From Hyphomicrobiales bacterium (GTDB taxonomy: Bacteria > Pseudomonadota > Alphaproteobacteria > Rhizobiales > CAJQND01), in the NCBI GenBank assembly GCA_028285595.1, contig JANQOW010000067.1:18844-82843 (forward strand): a stretch of DNA of 64,000 nucleotides, read 5' to 3'. Below are positions 50,708-57,715 of the stretch, piece after piece. Numbering within the stretch: the first letter of the stretch is position 1; every line of letters begins with the position of its first letter. Position numbers and translations under genes: made by a program. The notes beneath the pieces were generated by a model that saw only the letters and a program-made list of their open reading frames with translations, made no database searches and had not been told where the DNA came from.

Positions 50708-52438
50708 CTATTCTGCAGCCACGATATCGTCTTTGATCAGCGTCTCGCCGGGGCGCACGTGGGTGAACTCGACCGGTTCATCGGAGATGATGAGTTCGCC
50801 GCTGTCAAGCCGCGCGGTGGTGAACCGGCTGTCTTCCGGGGCGCCGGCGTCGGGGAAGTCTTCGCGGAAATGCGCCCCTCGGCTGTCTTTGCGCTGGAGT
50901 GAAGTGCGCGCAATCACCTGGCTGGTTTCGATGAGGCTTTGGACGTTCAGCCAATCGTGCCAGGTCAGATTGAAGCGCAGATCCATGGTGCTGAGGCCGG
51001 TTTGGCTCAGCCGTTCAGCCAAGGCATCAAGCTGGCTGATGGCCTGGGTCATGCCGTCTGGCGAGCGGATGACGCCAACCCCATCCCACATCACGTCCTG
51101 AAGTTCGTCGCGCAAAGCATGCAGATCGCCTGCCGTCTGGTTGAAGGGCGCCTGGGCCCGGGCCGTCTCGCTCGCGAGGATGGTTTCGTCAGGATCTGCG
51201 TGTGTGGCACGGCCCGCCGCATATTCCGCCATTACGTCTCCGGCAATGCCGCCGAACACGGTTGAATTGGCAACGCCGTTGCCGCCAAGGCGATTGGACC
51301 CATGTGCGCCGCCGGCATCTTCTCCCGCCACATAGAGACCGGGCATGGCCGTGCTGGTATCAGTTTCACACACCACACCGCCCATCAGATAATGGGCTGT
51401 TGGCACCACCTCCACCAACCCGCCGGCGAGATCGAAACCGCAATCGGCGCAGCGTTCCACCATGCCTTTGAAGCGCTTGCGCACATCCTCCGGTCCCAAA
51501 TGGCTCATGGCGATGTGAACGCCGCCATTGGGTGTGGTGCGCCCTTCGCGCATTTCGCGGTAGATGGAGCGGCTGACAATGTCGCGTGTGGCCCGCTCGG
51601 CCTTCTCTTCCTGGGTGGCCATGAAGCGCTCGCCCTGACCGTTCAGCAAATAGCCGCCAGCCCCACGCAGGCCCTCTTCCAGAACCGTGCCGGTCATGCG
51701 GGTGTCAGGCCCGGCCAGCAGTCCGGTGGGATGGAACTGCACCATCTCCATGTCGCGCAGAGTGAGCCCGGCGCGTAAGGCCATGGCGAGGCCATCCATG
51801 CTCTTGTCGCCGGAGGGCGTGTGGTAGCGGTACATGGTGGGCCCGCCGCCGGTGGCCATCAAGACCGCCTTGGCCTGAACGAGCCGGAACGCGCCAGACC
51901 GGATGTCAATGAACAGCACGCCGGAGATGCCGCTCCCGTCCGCTGCGGGGATGAGGCCGATGGCGCGGTGTTCTTCCAGCTTGGCAACGTCCCGCGCCCA
52001 GACCTGTTCCATGAGGCGGCCGATGATCTCTATGCCGGTGAGATCACCCTTGTGGACTGTGCGGTCGAAGGTTTGGCCGGCAAAGGCTTTGCCGTGCATG
52101 GAGCCATCCGGGTTGCGGTCGAAGAAGCAGCCGACCTCGTTCTCCAGCTCGTGGATGCGTTCCACCGCTGTCTCACACAAGGTCCAGGCCATGCCCTGGT
52201 GCGGCAGCCATTTGCCGCCGATAATGGTGTCCATGAAATGGCGTTCAACACTGTCGCCGGGGTTGAGCGCCACGTTGTACCCGCCCTGAACCATACGGGT
52301 GCAACCGCATTTGCCCAAGAGCCCCTTGGTGGCAATGGTCACCGACAGGTCAGGGCGGGCGTCCTTGGCGTGAAGGGCGGCGAACAGGCCAGCGCCGCCG
52401 CTGCCCAGAATGAGGATATCGGTTTGTGTCCGTTCCAT
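50708..52438 (-). CDS. Succinate dehydrogenase/fumarate reductase-like flavoprotein (no covalent-FAD His)
   Basis: The protein has 576 residues. FAD-binding GSGGAGLFAA is at about 12-21, active-site HPTG is in QFHPTGLLAG, catalytic-type Arg is in RDIVSRSIYREM, and HYLMGG and GEDAGGAHGSNRLGGNG follow, all as in SdhA/FrdA. The His that carries FAD in SdhA/FrdA (SHT..AxGG) is Cys46 here (GCTRMVQGG), so flavin is probably non-covalent. A longer segment (LLAGPDTRMTGTVLEEG) precedes the catalytic Gly-rich part. It overlaps the membrane-anchor gene by 1 bp. It should form the soluble catalytic subunit with the Fe-S protein and two small anchors, and its substrate may not be plain succinate. Confidence 0.85.
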   Translation of the reverse strand: MERTQTDILILGSGGAGLFAALHAKDARPDLSVTIATKGLLGKCGCTRMVQGGYNVALNPGDSVERHFMDTIIGGKWLPHQGMAWTLCETAVERIHELENEVGCFFDRNPDGSMHGKAFAGQTFDRTVHKGDLTGIEIIGRLMEQVWARDVAKLEEHRAIGLIPAADGSGISGVLFIDIRSGAFRLVQAKAVLMATGGGPTMYRYHTPSGDKSMDGLAMALRAGLTLRDMEMVQFHPTGLLAGPDTRMTGTVLEEGLRGAGGYLLNGQGERFMATQEEKAERATRDIVSRSIYREMREGRTTPNGGVHIAMSHLGPEDVRKRFKGMVERCADCGFDLAGGLVEVVPTAHYLMGGVVCETDTSTAMPGLYVAGEDAGGAHGSNRLGGNGVANSTVFGGIAGDVMAEYAAGRATHADPDETILASETARAQAPFNQTAGDLHALRDELQDVMWDGVGVIRSPDGMTQAISQLDALAERLSQTGLSTMDLRFNLTWHDWLNVQSLIETSQVIARTSLQRKDSRGAHFREDFPDAGAPEDSRFTTARLDSGELIISDEPVEFTHVRPGETLIKDDIVAAE

Positions 52439-52776
52439 CAGACCACCTGAAACAAGAAGGCGAAGGCGGCCAGCACGGAGGCGCCGGCGGCAAAGGTGGC
52501 GATGGTCTTCTGATCATCGCGCCAGGCGAAGTTCTCCAGCACCAAAAGGCGCAAGCCGCCCAGCAGGTGGACGGTAAGCAGGAACACCAAGCCCATCTCC
52601 GCAAACTTGACCAGCGGACTATCGGTCCATTTCAGAAAGCTGTCCAGTTCGGCCTCGCCTTCAATCGCCAATCCGAGAACCAGGAAGTGGAACGGCAAGA
52701 AGATCGAGAGCGCCAGGCCCGACAGGCGGTGAACCATGGCCGCATACCAGAGCGGTTTCCGGTGAGGTTTGAACAT
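52438..52776 (-). CDS. Membrane anchor subunit of SDH/FRD-like complex
   Basis: The start at 52776 (MFKPHRKPLWYAAMVHRLSG) overlaps the previous gene's stop by one base (TGATG). The 112-residue protein has three spans, with MVHRLSGLALSIFLPFHFLVLG like the SdhC signature (HRxSG..L..H), and a likely haem/quinone His in HLLGGLRLL. It anchors the dehydrogenase to the inner membrane and passes electrons to or from quinone. It stops on the base where the flavoprotein ATG begins, so translational coupling is very likely. Confidence 0.8.
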   Translation of the reverse strand: MFKPHRKPLWYAAMVHRLSGLALSIFLPFHFLVLGLAIEGEAELDSFLKWTDSPLVKFAEMGLVFLLTVHLLGGLRLLVLENFAWRDDQKTIATFAAGASVLAAFAFLFQVV

Positions 52777-53105
52777 CAGAACACCACCGCATAGACGGCC
52801 CGAAAGCCTAATAACATAACGATTAAGGCGAAGGTGTGTGCGATGTTTGCCGCTGCGATGCGCTTGAGTGGGGTCCATTCCTGCAGGATGTTCGCCAAAC
52901 CAATGGAAACGTGGAACGAGGCGCACAGCACGAACAGGCCGTAGATGCCGCCCCAGAATACACTGCCTTGGGTGCGGCTGAGGATCTCTTGTGCGCTGAG
53001 GCCGCCCTGCACGGCGTAGAGGATGAGACCCAAATGCAGGAACACCAGCGGCACCATGATGGCCGCGGTGACGCGCTGGACGAGATAGAGCCGCAACGGT
53101 CTCAT
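52776..53105 (-). CDS. Second membrane subunit of SDH/FRD-like complex
   Basis: The start at 53105 (MRPLRLYLVQRVTAAIMVPLVFLHL) overlaps the Fe-S subunit stop by 4 nt (ATGA). The 109-residue protein has three spans. The first (QRVTAAIMVPLVFLHLGLIL) and second (GLFVLCASFHVSIGLANIL) each carry a His suited to haem b or quinone. It is distantly like SdhD/FrdC and smaller than most. Two short anchors plus the Fe-S and flavoprotein subunits make a four-chain complex of SdhCDAB type. Confidence 0.78.
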   Translation of the reverse strand: MRPLRLYLVQRVTAAIMVPLVFLHLGLILYAVQGGLSAQEILSRTQGSVFWGGIYGLFVLCASFHVSIGLANILQEWTPLKRIAAANIAHTFALIVMLLGFRAVYAVVF

Positions 53106-53821
53106 TTCAGCTTTCCTTTCAGGTAAGCCGATGTGGAGAGCCGCTTGAGCCCGGCAATGGAAGCCGCCGGATTGAGTTGGTTCGGACAGTGCGCTTCGCA
53201 GGACTGGTGGCTGCGGCACGAGTGGCACCCCCCGTTTTGGGAGACGGCCTTCAGGCGCTCCGCCCAGCCTCCGTCGCGCTCATCATTGGCGAGCGTCCAG
53301 GCCCGGTTGAGGGCGGCGGGCCCCAGATAGTCCTGGTTCCAGGCCACTGTGTCACAAGCCGCATAACAGACCCCGCAATTGATGCATTCGATGCCCGCAT
53401 TGGCCGCTACGCGCGCAGGTGTGTCGGGCCGGATGCGCTCCATCGGATCCTTGCGGGTTTTCGTCGGCACGAAGCGGCTTTGCGCCTTTTGCCACTTTTC
53501 GAAGAACTCGGTCATGTCGCAGGCGAGATCTTTGATGATGGGCATGTTGGAGAGCGGGCCGATTTTCAGCTCACCGCCGCCGGTGACCTTCGACACATGG
53601 GTGCGGCAGGTCCAGCGCGGCACGCCGTTGACGGTCATGGCGCAAGAGCCACACATACCCACCCGGCAGGCGAAGCGGTAGGTCAGGGTAGGGTCCAGGT
53701 GGCGCTGCACATAGGTCACCACATCCAAAACGGTCTGGCTTTCCCGCGCGGGAACCTCGTAGTGCGCGTAGGCGCCATCAGCGCCGCCGCGCCAGATGGA
53801 GACTTTGTGGGTGGTGGTCAT
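53102..53821 (-). CDS. Succinate dehydrogenase/fumarate reductase-like iron-sulfur subunit
   Basis: The protein has 239 residues. The 2Fe-2S site is CRVGMCGSC (C52, C57, C60) plus C72; the 4Fe-4S site CINCGVCYAAC (C146-C156); and the 3Fe-4S site uses CHSC..SCEAHCP (C199, C202, C208, C212 with the last pairs shared in SdhB style). It relays electrons between the flavin and quinone. It is the first gene of the operon, with the AT-rich palindrome and HigBA module upstream. A 5-bp inverted repeat (CTACC..GGTAG, 53827-53844) sits directly before the start codon. Confidence 0.88.
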   Translation of the reverse strand: MTTTHKVSIWRGGADGAYAHYEVPARESQTVLDVVTYVQRHLDPTLTYRFACRVGMCGSCAMTVNGVPRWTCRTHVSKVTGGGELKIGPLSNMPIIKDLACDMTEFFEKWQKAQSRFVPTKTRKDPMERIRPDTPARVAANAGIECINCGVCYAACDTVAWNQDYLGPAALNRAWTLANDERDGGWAERLKAVSQNGGCHSCRSHQSCEAHCPNQLNPAASIAGLKRLSTSAYLKGKLK

Positions 53822-53858
53822 AAGCTCTACCGTTTCCGTGGTAGGGTATAGCGTTATT

Positions 53859-53914
53859 TTAGATTAAATAAAAATGCAGAAAATTTGATTTTTGCATAAA
53901 ATTATTTAATCTAA
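53859..53914. repeat. AT-rich palindrome, 13-bp perfect arms, over the higA stop
   Basis: TTAGATTAAATAA (53859-53871) and its exact complement (53902-53914) are separated by 30 bp that contain a nested ATGCA/TGCAT pair. The element is nearly all A/T, unlike its surroundings. It overlaps the higA stop codon. It may end higBA transcription, protect message, or mark an insertion boundary. Confidence 0.7.
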
Positions 53915-54207
53915 GAGACGGGCTCGTGGAGCTTCTTGAGCTTGCTGATGGCCTTGCCTGACTTACGCTGGACGGTCGCAAGGTCATGAGCAGCTTGCAT
54001 GCGCAACCATGTCTCGGCAGAAGAGCCGATAACAGCTTCAAGCCGCAAGGCCATCTCCGGCGAGATGGCGCTCTGTTCCCTCGTTACCTTGTAAAGCTGC
54101 TGGCGGGTCACGCCCAACGCCTTTGCGCCTTCGGCGATCGATAAGCCGAGATAGTTCAACTCCTCTTTCACTGAGCCGCCAGGATGGGGCGGGTTTTTCA
54201 TGAGCAT
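53911..54207 (-). CDS. higA: HigA-type antitoxin (XRE HTH)
   Basis: The 98-residue protein starts MLMKNPPHPGGSVKEELNYLGLSIAEGAKALGVTRQQLYKVTREQSAISPEMALRLEAVIG, the standard HigA/VapI layout with a helix-turn-helix at about 24-65. ATG 54207 has AAAGGA 9 nt upstream; ATG 54201 is an alternative. It neutralises HigB and, with it, represses the operon. It lies 18 bp behind higB, toxin first, as usual for hig modules. The probable operator is the TTGAC-N4-GTCAA dyad in front of higB. The basic tail KRKSGKAISKLKK is a little longer than usual. Confidence 0.9.
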   Translation of the reverse strand: MLMKNPPHPGGSVKEELNYLGLSIAEGAKALGVTRQQLYKVTREQSAISPEMALRLEAVIGSSAETWLRMQAAHDLATVQRKSGKAISKLKKLHEPVS

Positions 54208-54225
54208 CGGCCCAATTCCTTTGAT

Positions 54226-54504
54226 CTAATGATAATCCAGCATATCCACGTGGAAGGCATCTCCATCTTCAAATTCGAACACGATGCGCCAGTTTGCCCG
54301 AACAGTGACGGCCCATAACAGTCTCATTTCGCCCCGCAGGCGGTGCAGGCGATATGAGGGTACATTCATGTCTTCGATCGTCTCGGAGGCATTCAGCTGA
54401 GACAGGATCAGCTTTATGCGCCGCACATGTTCAAAGTTGAGCCCTCTGTGATCGCCGGTTCGATAAAATCTCTCCAATCGCTTGTGCTTGAAGGACTTTA
54501 TCAT
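54226..54504 (-). CDS. higB: HigB-type toxin (RelE superfamily)
   Basis: The start at 54504 (MIKSFKHKRLERFYRTGDH) is the family start; an ATG three codons earlier is less likely. The 92-residue protein has the RelE/HigB fold with EDMNVPSYRLHRLRGEMRLLWAVTVRANWRIVFEFEDGDAFHVDMLDYH, including the conserved basic residues for mRNA binding and the C-terminal DYH. The toxin cleaves mRNA on the ribosome. It is encoded just upstream of higA. Confidence 0.9.
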   Translation of the reverse strand: MIKSFKHKRLERFYRTGDHRGLNFEHVRRIKLILSQLNASETIEDMNVPSYRLHRLRGEMRLLWAVTVRANWRIVFEFEDGDAFHVDMLDYH

Positions 54505-54531
54505 ACTGCACAAAAAACTGTCGCCTGTTAA

Positions 54532-54545
54532 TTGACAGTTGTCAA
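54532..54545. promoter_or_regulatory. Probable HigA operator
   Basis: TTGAC-AGTT-GTCAA is a perfect 5-bp inverted repeat, 28 bp upstream of the higB start. Overlapping CTGTC..GACAG arms occur at 54518-54538. Dyads in this position are typical HigA autoregulatory sites. Confidence 0.5.
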
Positions 54546-54586
54546 AATTGAATTGTTGCTGACTACCTCTTGTTTGAAGGTTGCGC

Positions 54587-55456
54587 CTATAGGCTGGCGC
54601 TTTTCAATGTCTCAAATAGGGGGCTGCTGAAGCCGTTGATTTCATCGCCCACCCGCTGCACCAGGCCAAGTGTGCGGTAGCGGACAGACTTTCCAAAGGC
54701 TAAGTGCTTTAAGGGTGGACGGTGACTGCGTTGATGCTCCCGTGCCGGTACCACCGAAACGCCTAGTCCCGCTGAAACCATGGCTTCAATCGCTTCAATC
54801 CAGTCAAGGCGCATTTGCTCGTGCGGCTTTAGCTTGGCAGATCGGATGGCCGCGTCGATCACTTTGCCCACCGAAGTCTCCGGCACATAGCGGATGAAGG
54901 GGTAGATTTCCACCAATTGCTGTGCAGTGAGATCAGGCGCGTCCGGCGGGGCAATTAGTACCAGTGGCTCGCGGAGGAACGGCATCCACTTGAGGCCCGC
55001 CGGCGGGTCCTTCAGATCGCTGACGATGGCTGCATCCAGTGCGCCGCGGTCAACCAACGTCACCAGCTCGGAGGTGAAGCCGGAGGCGAGCTCGATGTGC
55101 AGGCGCGGGTAACGCTCCTTCAGGGTGAGCAGCACAGATGGAATGAAGCCGGTGAGGAGGCTGCCGACGGAGCCGAGGCGGAACGCGCCTTCGTAGGCCG
55201 TGTCGTCATTGATGTGATCGCGCAGGCCATCATACTCGGCGATGAGTTTCCGCGCGTGAGGCACCAACGCGCGGCCGGCCTCGTTCAGCACGGGCGGGCG
55301 CTTGGAGCGGTCAAACAAGTCGCGCCCCATCTCATCTTCGATGTTCTTCACCTGAACGCTTACAGCCGACTGGGTCAGAGCCATCGCTTCTGCCGCGGCC
55401 GCGAAGGTGCCGTGTTCGGCGATGGCGACGAAGGTCTTGAGCTGGCGGATGGACAT
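54587..55456 (-). CDS. LysR-family transcriptional regulator
   Basis: The ATG at 55456 (MSIRQLKTFVAIAEHGTFAAAAEAMALTQSAVSVQVKNIEDEMGRDLFDR) gives 289 residues; the frame begins earlier only with TTG 55477. The HTH is standard, and the effector domain runs from about residue 85. It is divergent from imuA but unlikely to control an SOS gene. It lies upstream of HigBA and the SDH/fumarase operon in the same direction, so control of that operon is possible. A 6-bp dyad (55474-55489) lies 18 bp upstream of its start. Inducer unknown. Confidence 0.86.
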   Translation of the reverse strand: MSIRQLKTFVAIAEHGTFAAAAEAMALTQSAVSVQVKNIEDEMGRDLFDRSKRPPVLNEAGRALVPHARKLIAEYDGLRDHINDDTAYEGAFRLGSVGSLLTGFIPSVLLTLKERYPRLHIELASGFTSELVTLVDRGALDAAIVSDLKDPPAGLKWMPFLREPLVLIAPPDAPDLTAQQLVEIYPFIRYVPETSVGKVIDAAIRSAKLKPHEQMRLDWIEAIEAMVSAGLGVSVVPAREHQRSHRPPLKHLAFGKSVRYRTLGLVQRVGDEINGFSSPLFETLKSASL

Positions 55457-55473
55457 TGTTTCTTTTATTTCGA

Positions 55474-55489
55474 TCAAATGATGATTTGA
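55474..55489. promoter_or_regulatory. Dyad upstream of the LysR gene
   Basis: TCAAAT-GATG-ATTTGA is a perfect 6-bp inverted repeat centred 25 bp before the LysR start. It may be the LysR autoregulatory site. It is separate from the imuA promoter, which begins at 55520. Confidence 0.4.
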
Positions 55490-55519
55490 GTGAAATAATT
55501 TTGAGTATTTTCAGGGTGA

Positions 55520-55548
55520 TTGACAAGGGGGTATTGGGAGTCAATAAT
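55520..55548 (+). promoter_or_regulatory. imuA promoter (-35 TTGACA, -10 AATAAT)
   Basis: TTGACA at 55520-55525 and AATAAT at 55543-55548 are separated by exactly 17 bp, a near-consensus sigma-70 promoter. The start of transcription should fall around 55555, inside the LexA box. Confidence 0.7.
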
Positions 55549-55549
55549 A

Positions 55550-55564
55550 GAACAAAATGGGAAC
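55550..55564 (+). promoter_or_regulatory. LexA box (alphaproteobacterial type)
   Basis: GAAC-AAAATGG-GAAC is an exact match to the alphaproteobacterial SOS operator (GTTC-N7-GTTC read on the other strand). It overlaps the predicted transcription start of imuA, so LexA should repress the imuA-imuB-dnaE2 cassette until DNA damage. Confidence 0.85.
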
Positions 55565-55581
55565 ATTATGGATTATCGAGT

Positions 55582-56271
55582 GTGCTTCAAACCGTCAAGA
55601 CTGCCCGGGTTGAAACCTTGCGCCGGGAAATGGCGGCGCTTGAAACTCCTGTGCGGCGTAAAGGTCCGGGGCATATTTGCTTTGGCGTTCAGGCGATCGA
55701 TGAGGCCGCAGGCGGTGGCTTGGCGCTTGGCCGCATGCATGAGGTGAACGGCCGGGCGGCCTGGAGTTTTGCGGTGCTCATGGCCGGACGGACCACGGGG
55801 GCGGTTTTGTGGTGTGCCCGGATGCGCCATGACCACGAGCTTTATCCGCCTGGTCTTAGCGCCCTGGGCTGCGATCCGCGCCGCTTGGTGATGGCAGGTT
55901 GTTCCAGCGAAACCGATGCGCTCTGGACGGCTGAGGAAGGGTTGCGCTCCGGGGCTGTTGGCGCCGTGGTGCTGGAAGGCGAGCGAGCGCTGGATCTGAC
56001 CGCCGCCCGGCGTCTGCAACTGGCGGCCGAAGAGGGGGGTGCGCTGGGGTTGATAGTGAGTGTTGGGAAGGAGGCTTTGTTTCCGGCAGCGTCCACCCGC
56101 TGGTGTTTCGAGCCGCTGGAGGGGCGGTGTTTTGACCTGGCGATGACGCGCAACAGAAACGGAGTGTCCGGAGCTTGGCGAGTAAAATGTGATGAAACGG
56201 CGTATTGTTTATCTTTGGCTGAAGAGCCTCAGCACGGACCGGATCGCGCGGCGCACCCCCGCCTTGCGTGA
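55582..56271 (+). CDS. imuA: ImuA, RecA-like mutasome accessory protein
   Basis: The frame is open from 55456, but the LexA box and promoter lie inside that stretch. The true start must be downstream: GTG 55582 (LQTVKTARVETLRREMAAL) or ATG 55630. From 55582 the product is 229 residues. It has the RecA-like core ICFGVQAIDEAAGGGLALGRMHEVNGRAAWSFAVLMAGRTTGAVLWCARM, lacking a normal Walker A lysine as in other ImuA proteins. ImuA works with ImuB and DnaE2 in damage-induced mutagenesis. The gene overlaps imuB by about 80 nt, so the three genes form a coupled SOS operon. Confidence 0.85.
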   Translation: MLQTVKTARVETLRREMAALETPVRRKGPGHICFGVQAIDEAAGGGLALGRMHEVNGRAAWSFAVLMAGRTTGAVLWCARMRHDHELYPPGLSALGCDPRRLVMAGCSSETDALWTAEEGLRSGAVGAVVLEGERALDLTAARRLQLAAEEGGALGLIVSVGKEALFPAASTRWCFEPLEGRCFDLAMTRNRNGVSGAWRVKCDETAYCLSLAEEPQHGPDRAAHPRLA

Positions 56272-57712
56272 CCGGCCATTTGCCCTGGTGGCTGAAAGCG
56301 GCAACCGGGTGTTCCTTTATGCGGTGAACCTTGAGGCCGAGGAGATCGGCATTGGCCGCGGCATGCTGCTGGCCTCTGCCCGCACCATTTGCCCGGAGCT
56401 GGCCACCCGGCCGGCAGACATGCGGGCCGACTGGGCGTTTCTTGAGGCCATCGTTTCCTGGTACCGGCGCTACAGTCCGCTGGTGGCCCGGGCGGGGGGT
56501 GATGGGATTTTCATTGATATCACCGGCTGTGCCCATCTGTTCGGCGGCGAGCGGGCTATGCTGGATGGGCTATTGTCGAAGCTGCGCCTGTTTGGTCTGG
56601 AGGTTTCCGGTGCACTGGCGGATACGGCCGGCGCTGCCTGGGCTCTGGCACGCTCCGGGCTGAGCGGCGAGGTGGCCGCACCTCAGGATACCGCCAATGC
56701 CTTGAGCCCTCTTCCCATAGATGGTTTGCGTTTGGGCACCGAGACCACCGAAACCCTGCACCGGCTGGGCCTTAAAACCATCGGGGCGCTTTATGGGCTC
56801 TCGCGCGCGTCTATTGCCGCCAGATTTGGCCGGGACACCGTGCGCCGGCTCGATCAGGCTTTGGGGGCTGAACATGAACCCTTGCCGTTTGAGCCTGAAC
56901 GCAGCGTGCATCAGGCGGTGATGCGTCTGGCCGAACCTGTCTTCACGGTGCCTGCGGTTGAAGCATGCTTGATGCGTCTGCTTGATCAGCTTTGCGCCCG
57001 TCTTGAGAAGCATCAGATTGGCATTCGCCGGCTGGAACTCAAACTCATCCGGGTGGACAACAGCGAAGGAAAGGTGGCGGTGGGCACGGCAACGCCCAAC
57101 AGGGCGCCCAAAGAACTCTTCCGACTGTTTGCCGACAAGATCGAAAAGGTCGATGCGGGCTTCGGCATTGAACGCCTGGTGCTGGAAGCGGCCGTCACCG
57201 AACCTTTGAGCGCCGCCCAGGAGGTGCTGGAGGACGATTGTGCGCCGCAAGCCGGTCCCTTAGGCAACTTGGTTGATAGGCTGGCCAACCGGTTGGGTTT
57301 TGATCGTGTCCTACGCTTTGCCCCGGCCGACAGCCATTTGCCGGAAAAGGCCTCGGTGGTGTCTTCTGCCGCGTTCGGTCCGCAAAGCCCTGATGTGTTT
57401 CCGCATCAGCCCGTGCCGCGCCCTGTGCGTCTGTTCAAAACCCCATTGCTTTTGCATGGCTTTGAGGCGGAGGCCAACACCTCCTCCGGCTTCATCGCCC
57501 GCTTCCCCTTGTGGCGGCGCCCCGTAACGGCCCGCAACCTGCAAGGGCCGGAGCGCATCTCGCCGGAATGGTGGCTGGATGATCCGGCCTGGCGCAGCGG
57601 GGCGCGGGATTATTGGTGGCTTGAAGCGATGAGCGGGGAGCGGCTGTGGGTCTATCGGCAAAGGGATCGGCAGACCGGTGAGAAATGGTTTCTGCATGGG
57701 CTGGGGGCGTAA
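56192..57712 (+). CDS. imuB: ImuB, inactive Y-family polymerase homologue
   Basis: The start is ATG 56192 (GTG 56189 possible), inside the imuA reading frame. The 506-residue protein follows the DinB fold (WLKSLSTDRIAR, FLYAVNLEAEEIGIGRGM, GGDGIFIDITGC) but lacks the first catalytic acidic residues of active Y-family polymerases (DMDxF becomes YLWLKSLSTD). It has the C-terminal region with the Pro/Arg-rich linker and WWLDDPAW..RDYWWLEA..RLWVYRQRD tail that binds partners. In the mutasome it acts as an adaptor that brings DnaE2 to the beta clamp. The next gene starts 4 bp later. Confidence 0.9.
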   Translation: MKRRIVYLWLKSLSTDRIARRTPALRDRPFALVAESGNRVFLYAVNLEAEEIGIGRGMLLASARTICPELATRPADMRADWAFLEAIVSWYRRYSPLVARAGGDGIFIDITGCAHLFGGERAMLDGLLSKLRLFGLEVSGALADTAGAAWALARSGLSGEVAAPQDTANALSPLPIDGLRLGTETTETLHRLGLKTIGALYGLSRASIAARFGRDTVRRLDQALGAEHEPLPFEPERSVHQAVMRLAEPVFTVPAVEACLMRLLDQLCARLEKHQIGIRRLELKLIRVDNSEGKVAVGTATPNRAPKELFRLFADKIEKVDAGFGIERLVLEAAVTEPLSAAQEVLEDDCAPQAGPLGNLVDRLANRLGFDRVLRFAPADSHLPEKASVVSSAAFGPQSPDVFPHQPVPRPVRLFKTPLLLHGFEAEANTSSGFIARFPLWRRPVTARNLQGPERISPEWWLDDPAWRSGARDYWWLEAMSGERLWVYRQRDRQTGEKWFLHGLGA

Positions 57713-57715
57713 AGC

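Noticed and set aside
53827..53844. CTACC..GGTAG inverted repeat before the Fe-S subunit gene as an operator
   Set aside because: Arms are only 5 bp and no regulator is directly linked; it was mentioned only as context for the gene.
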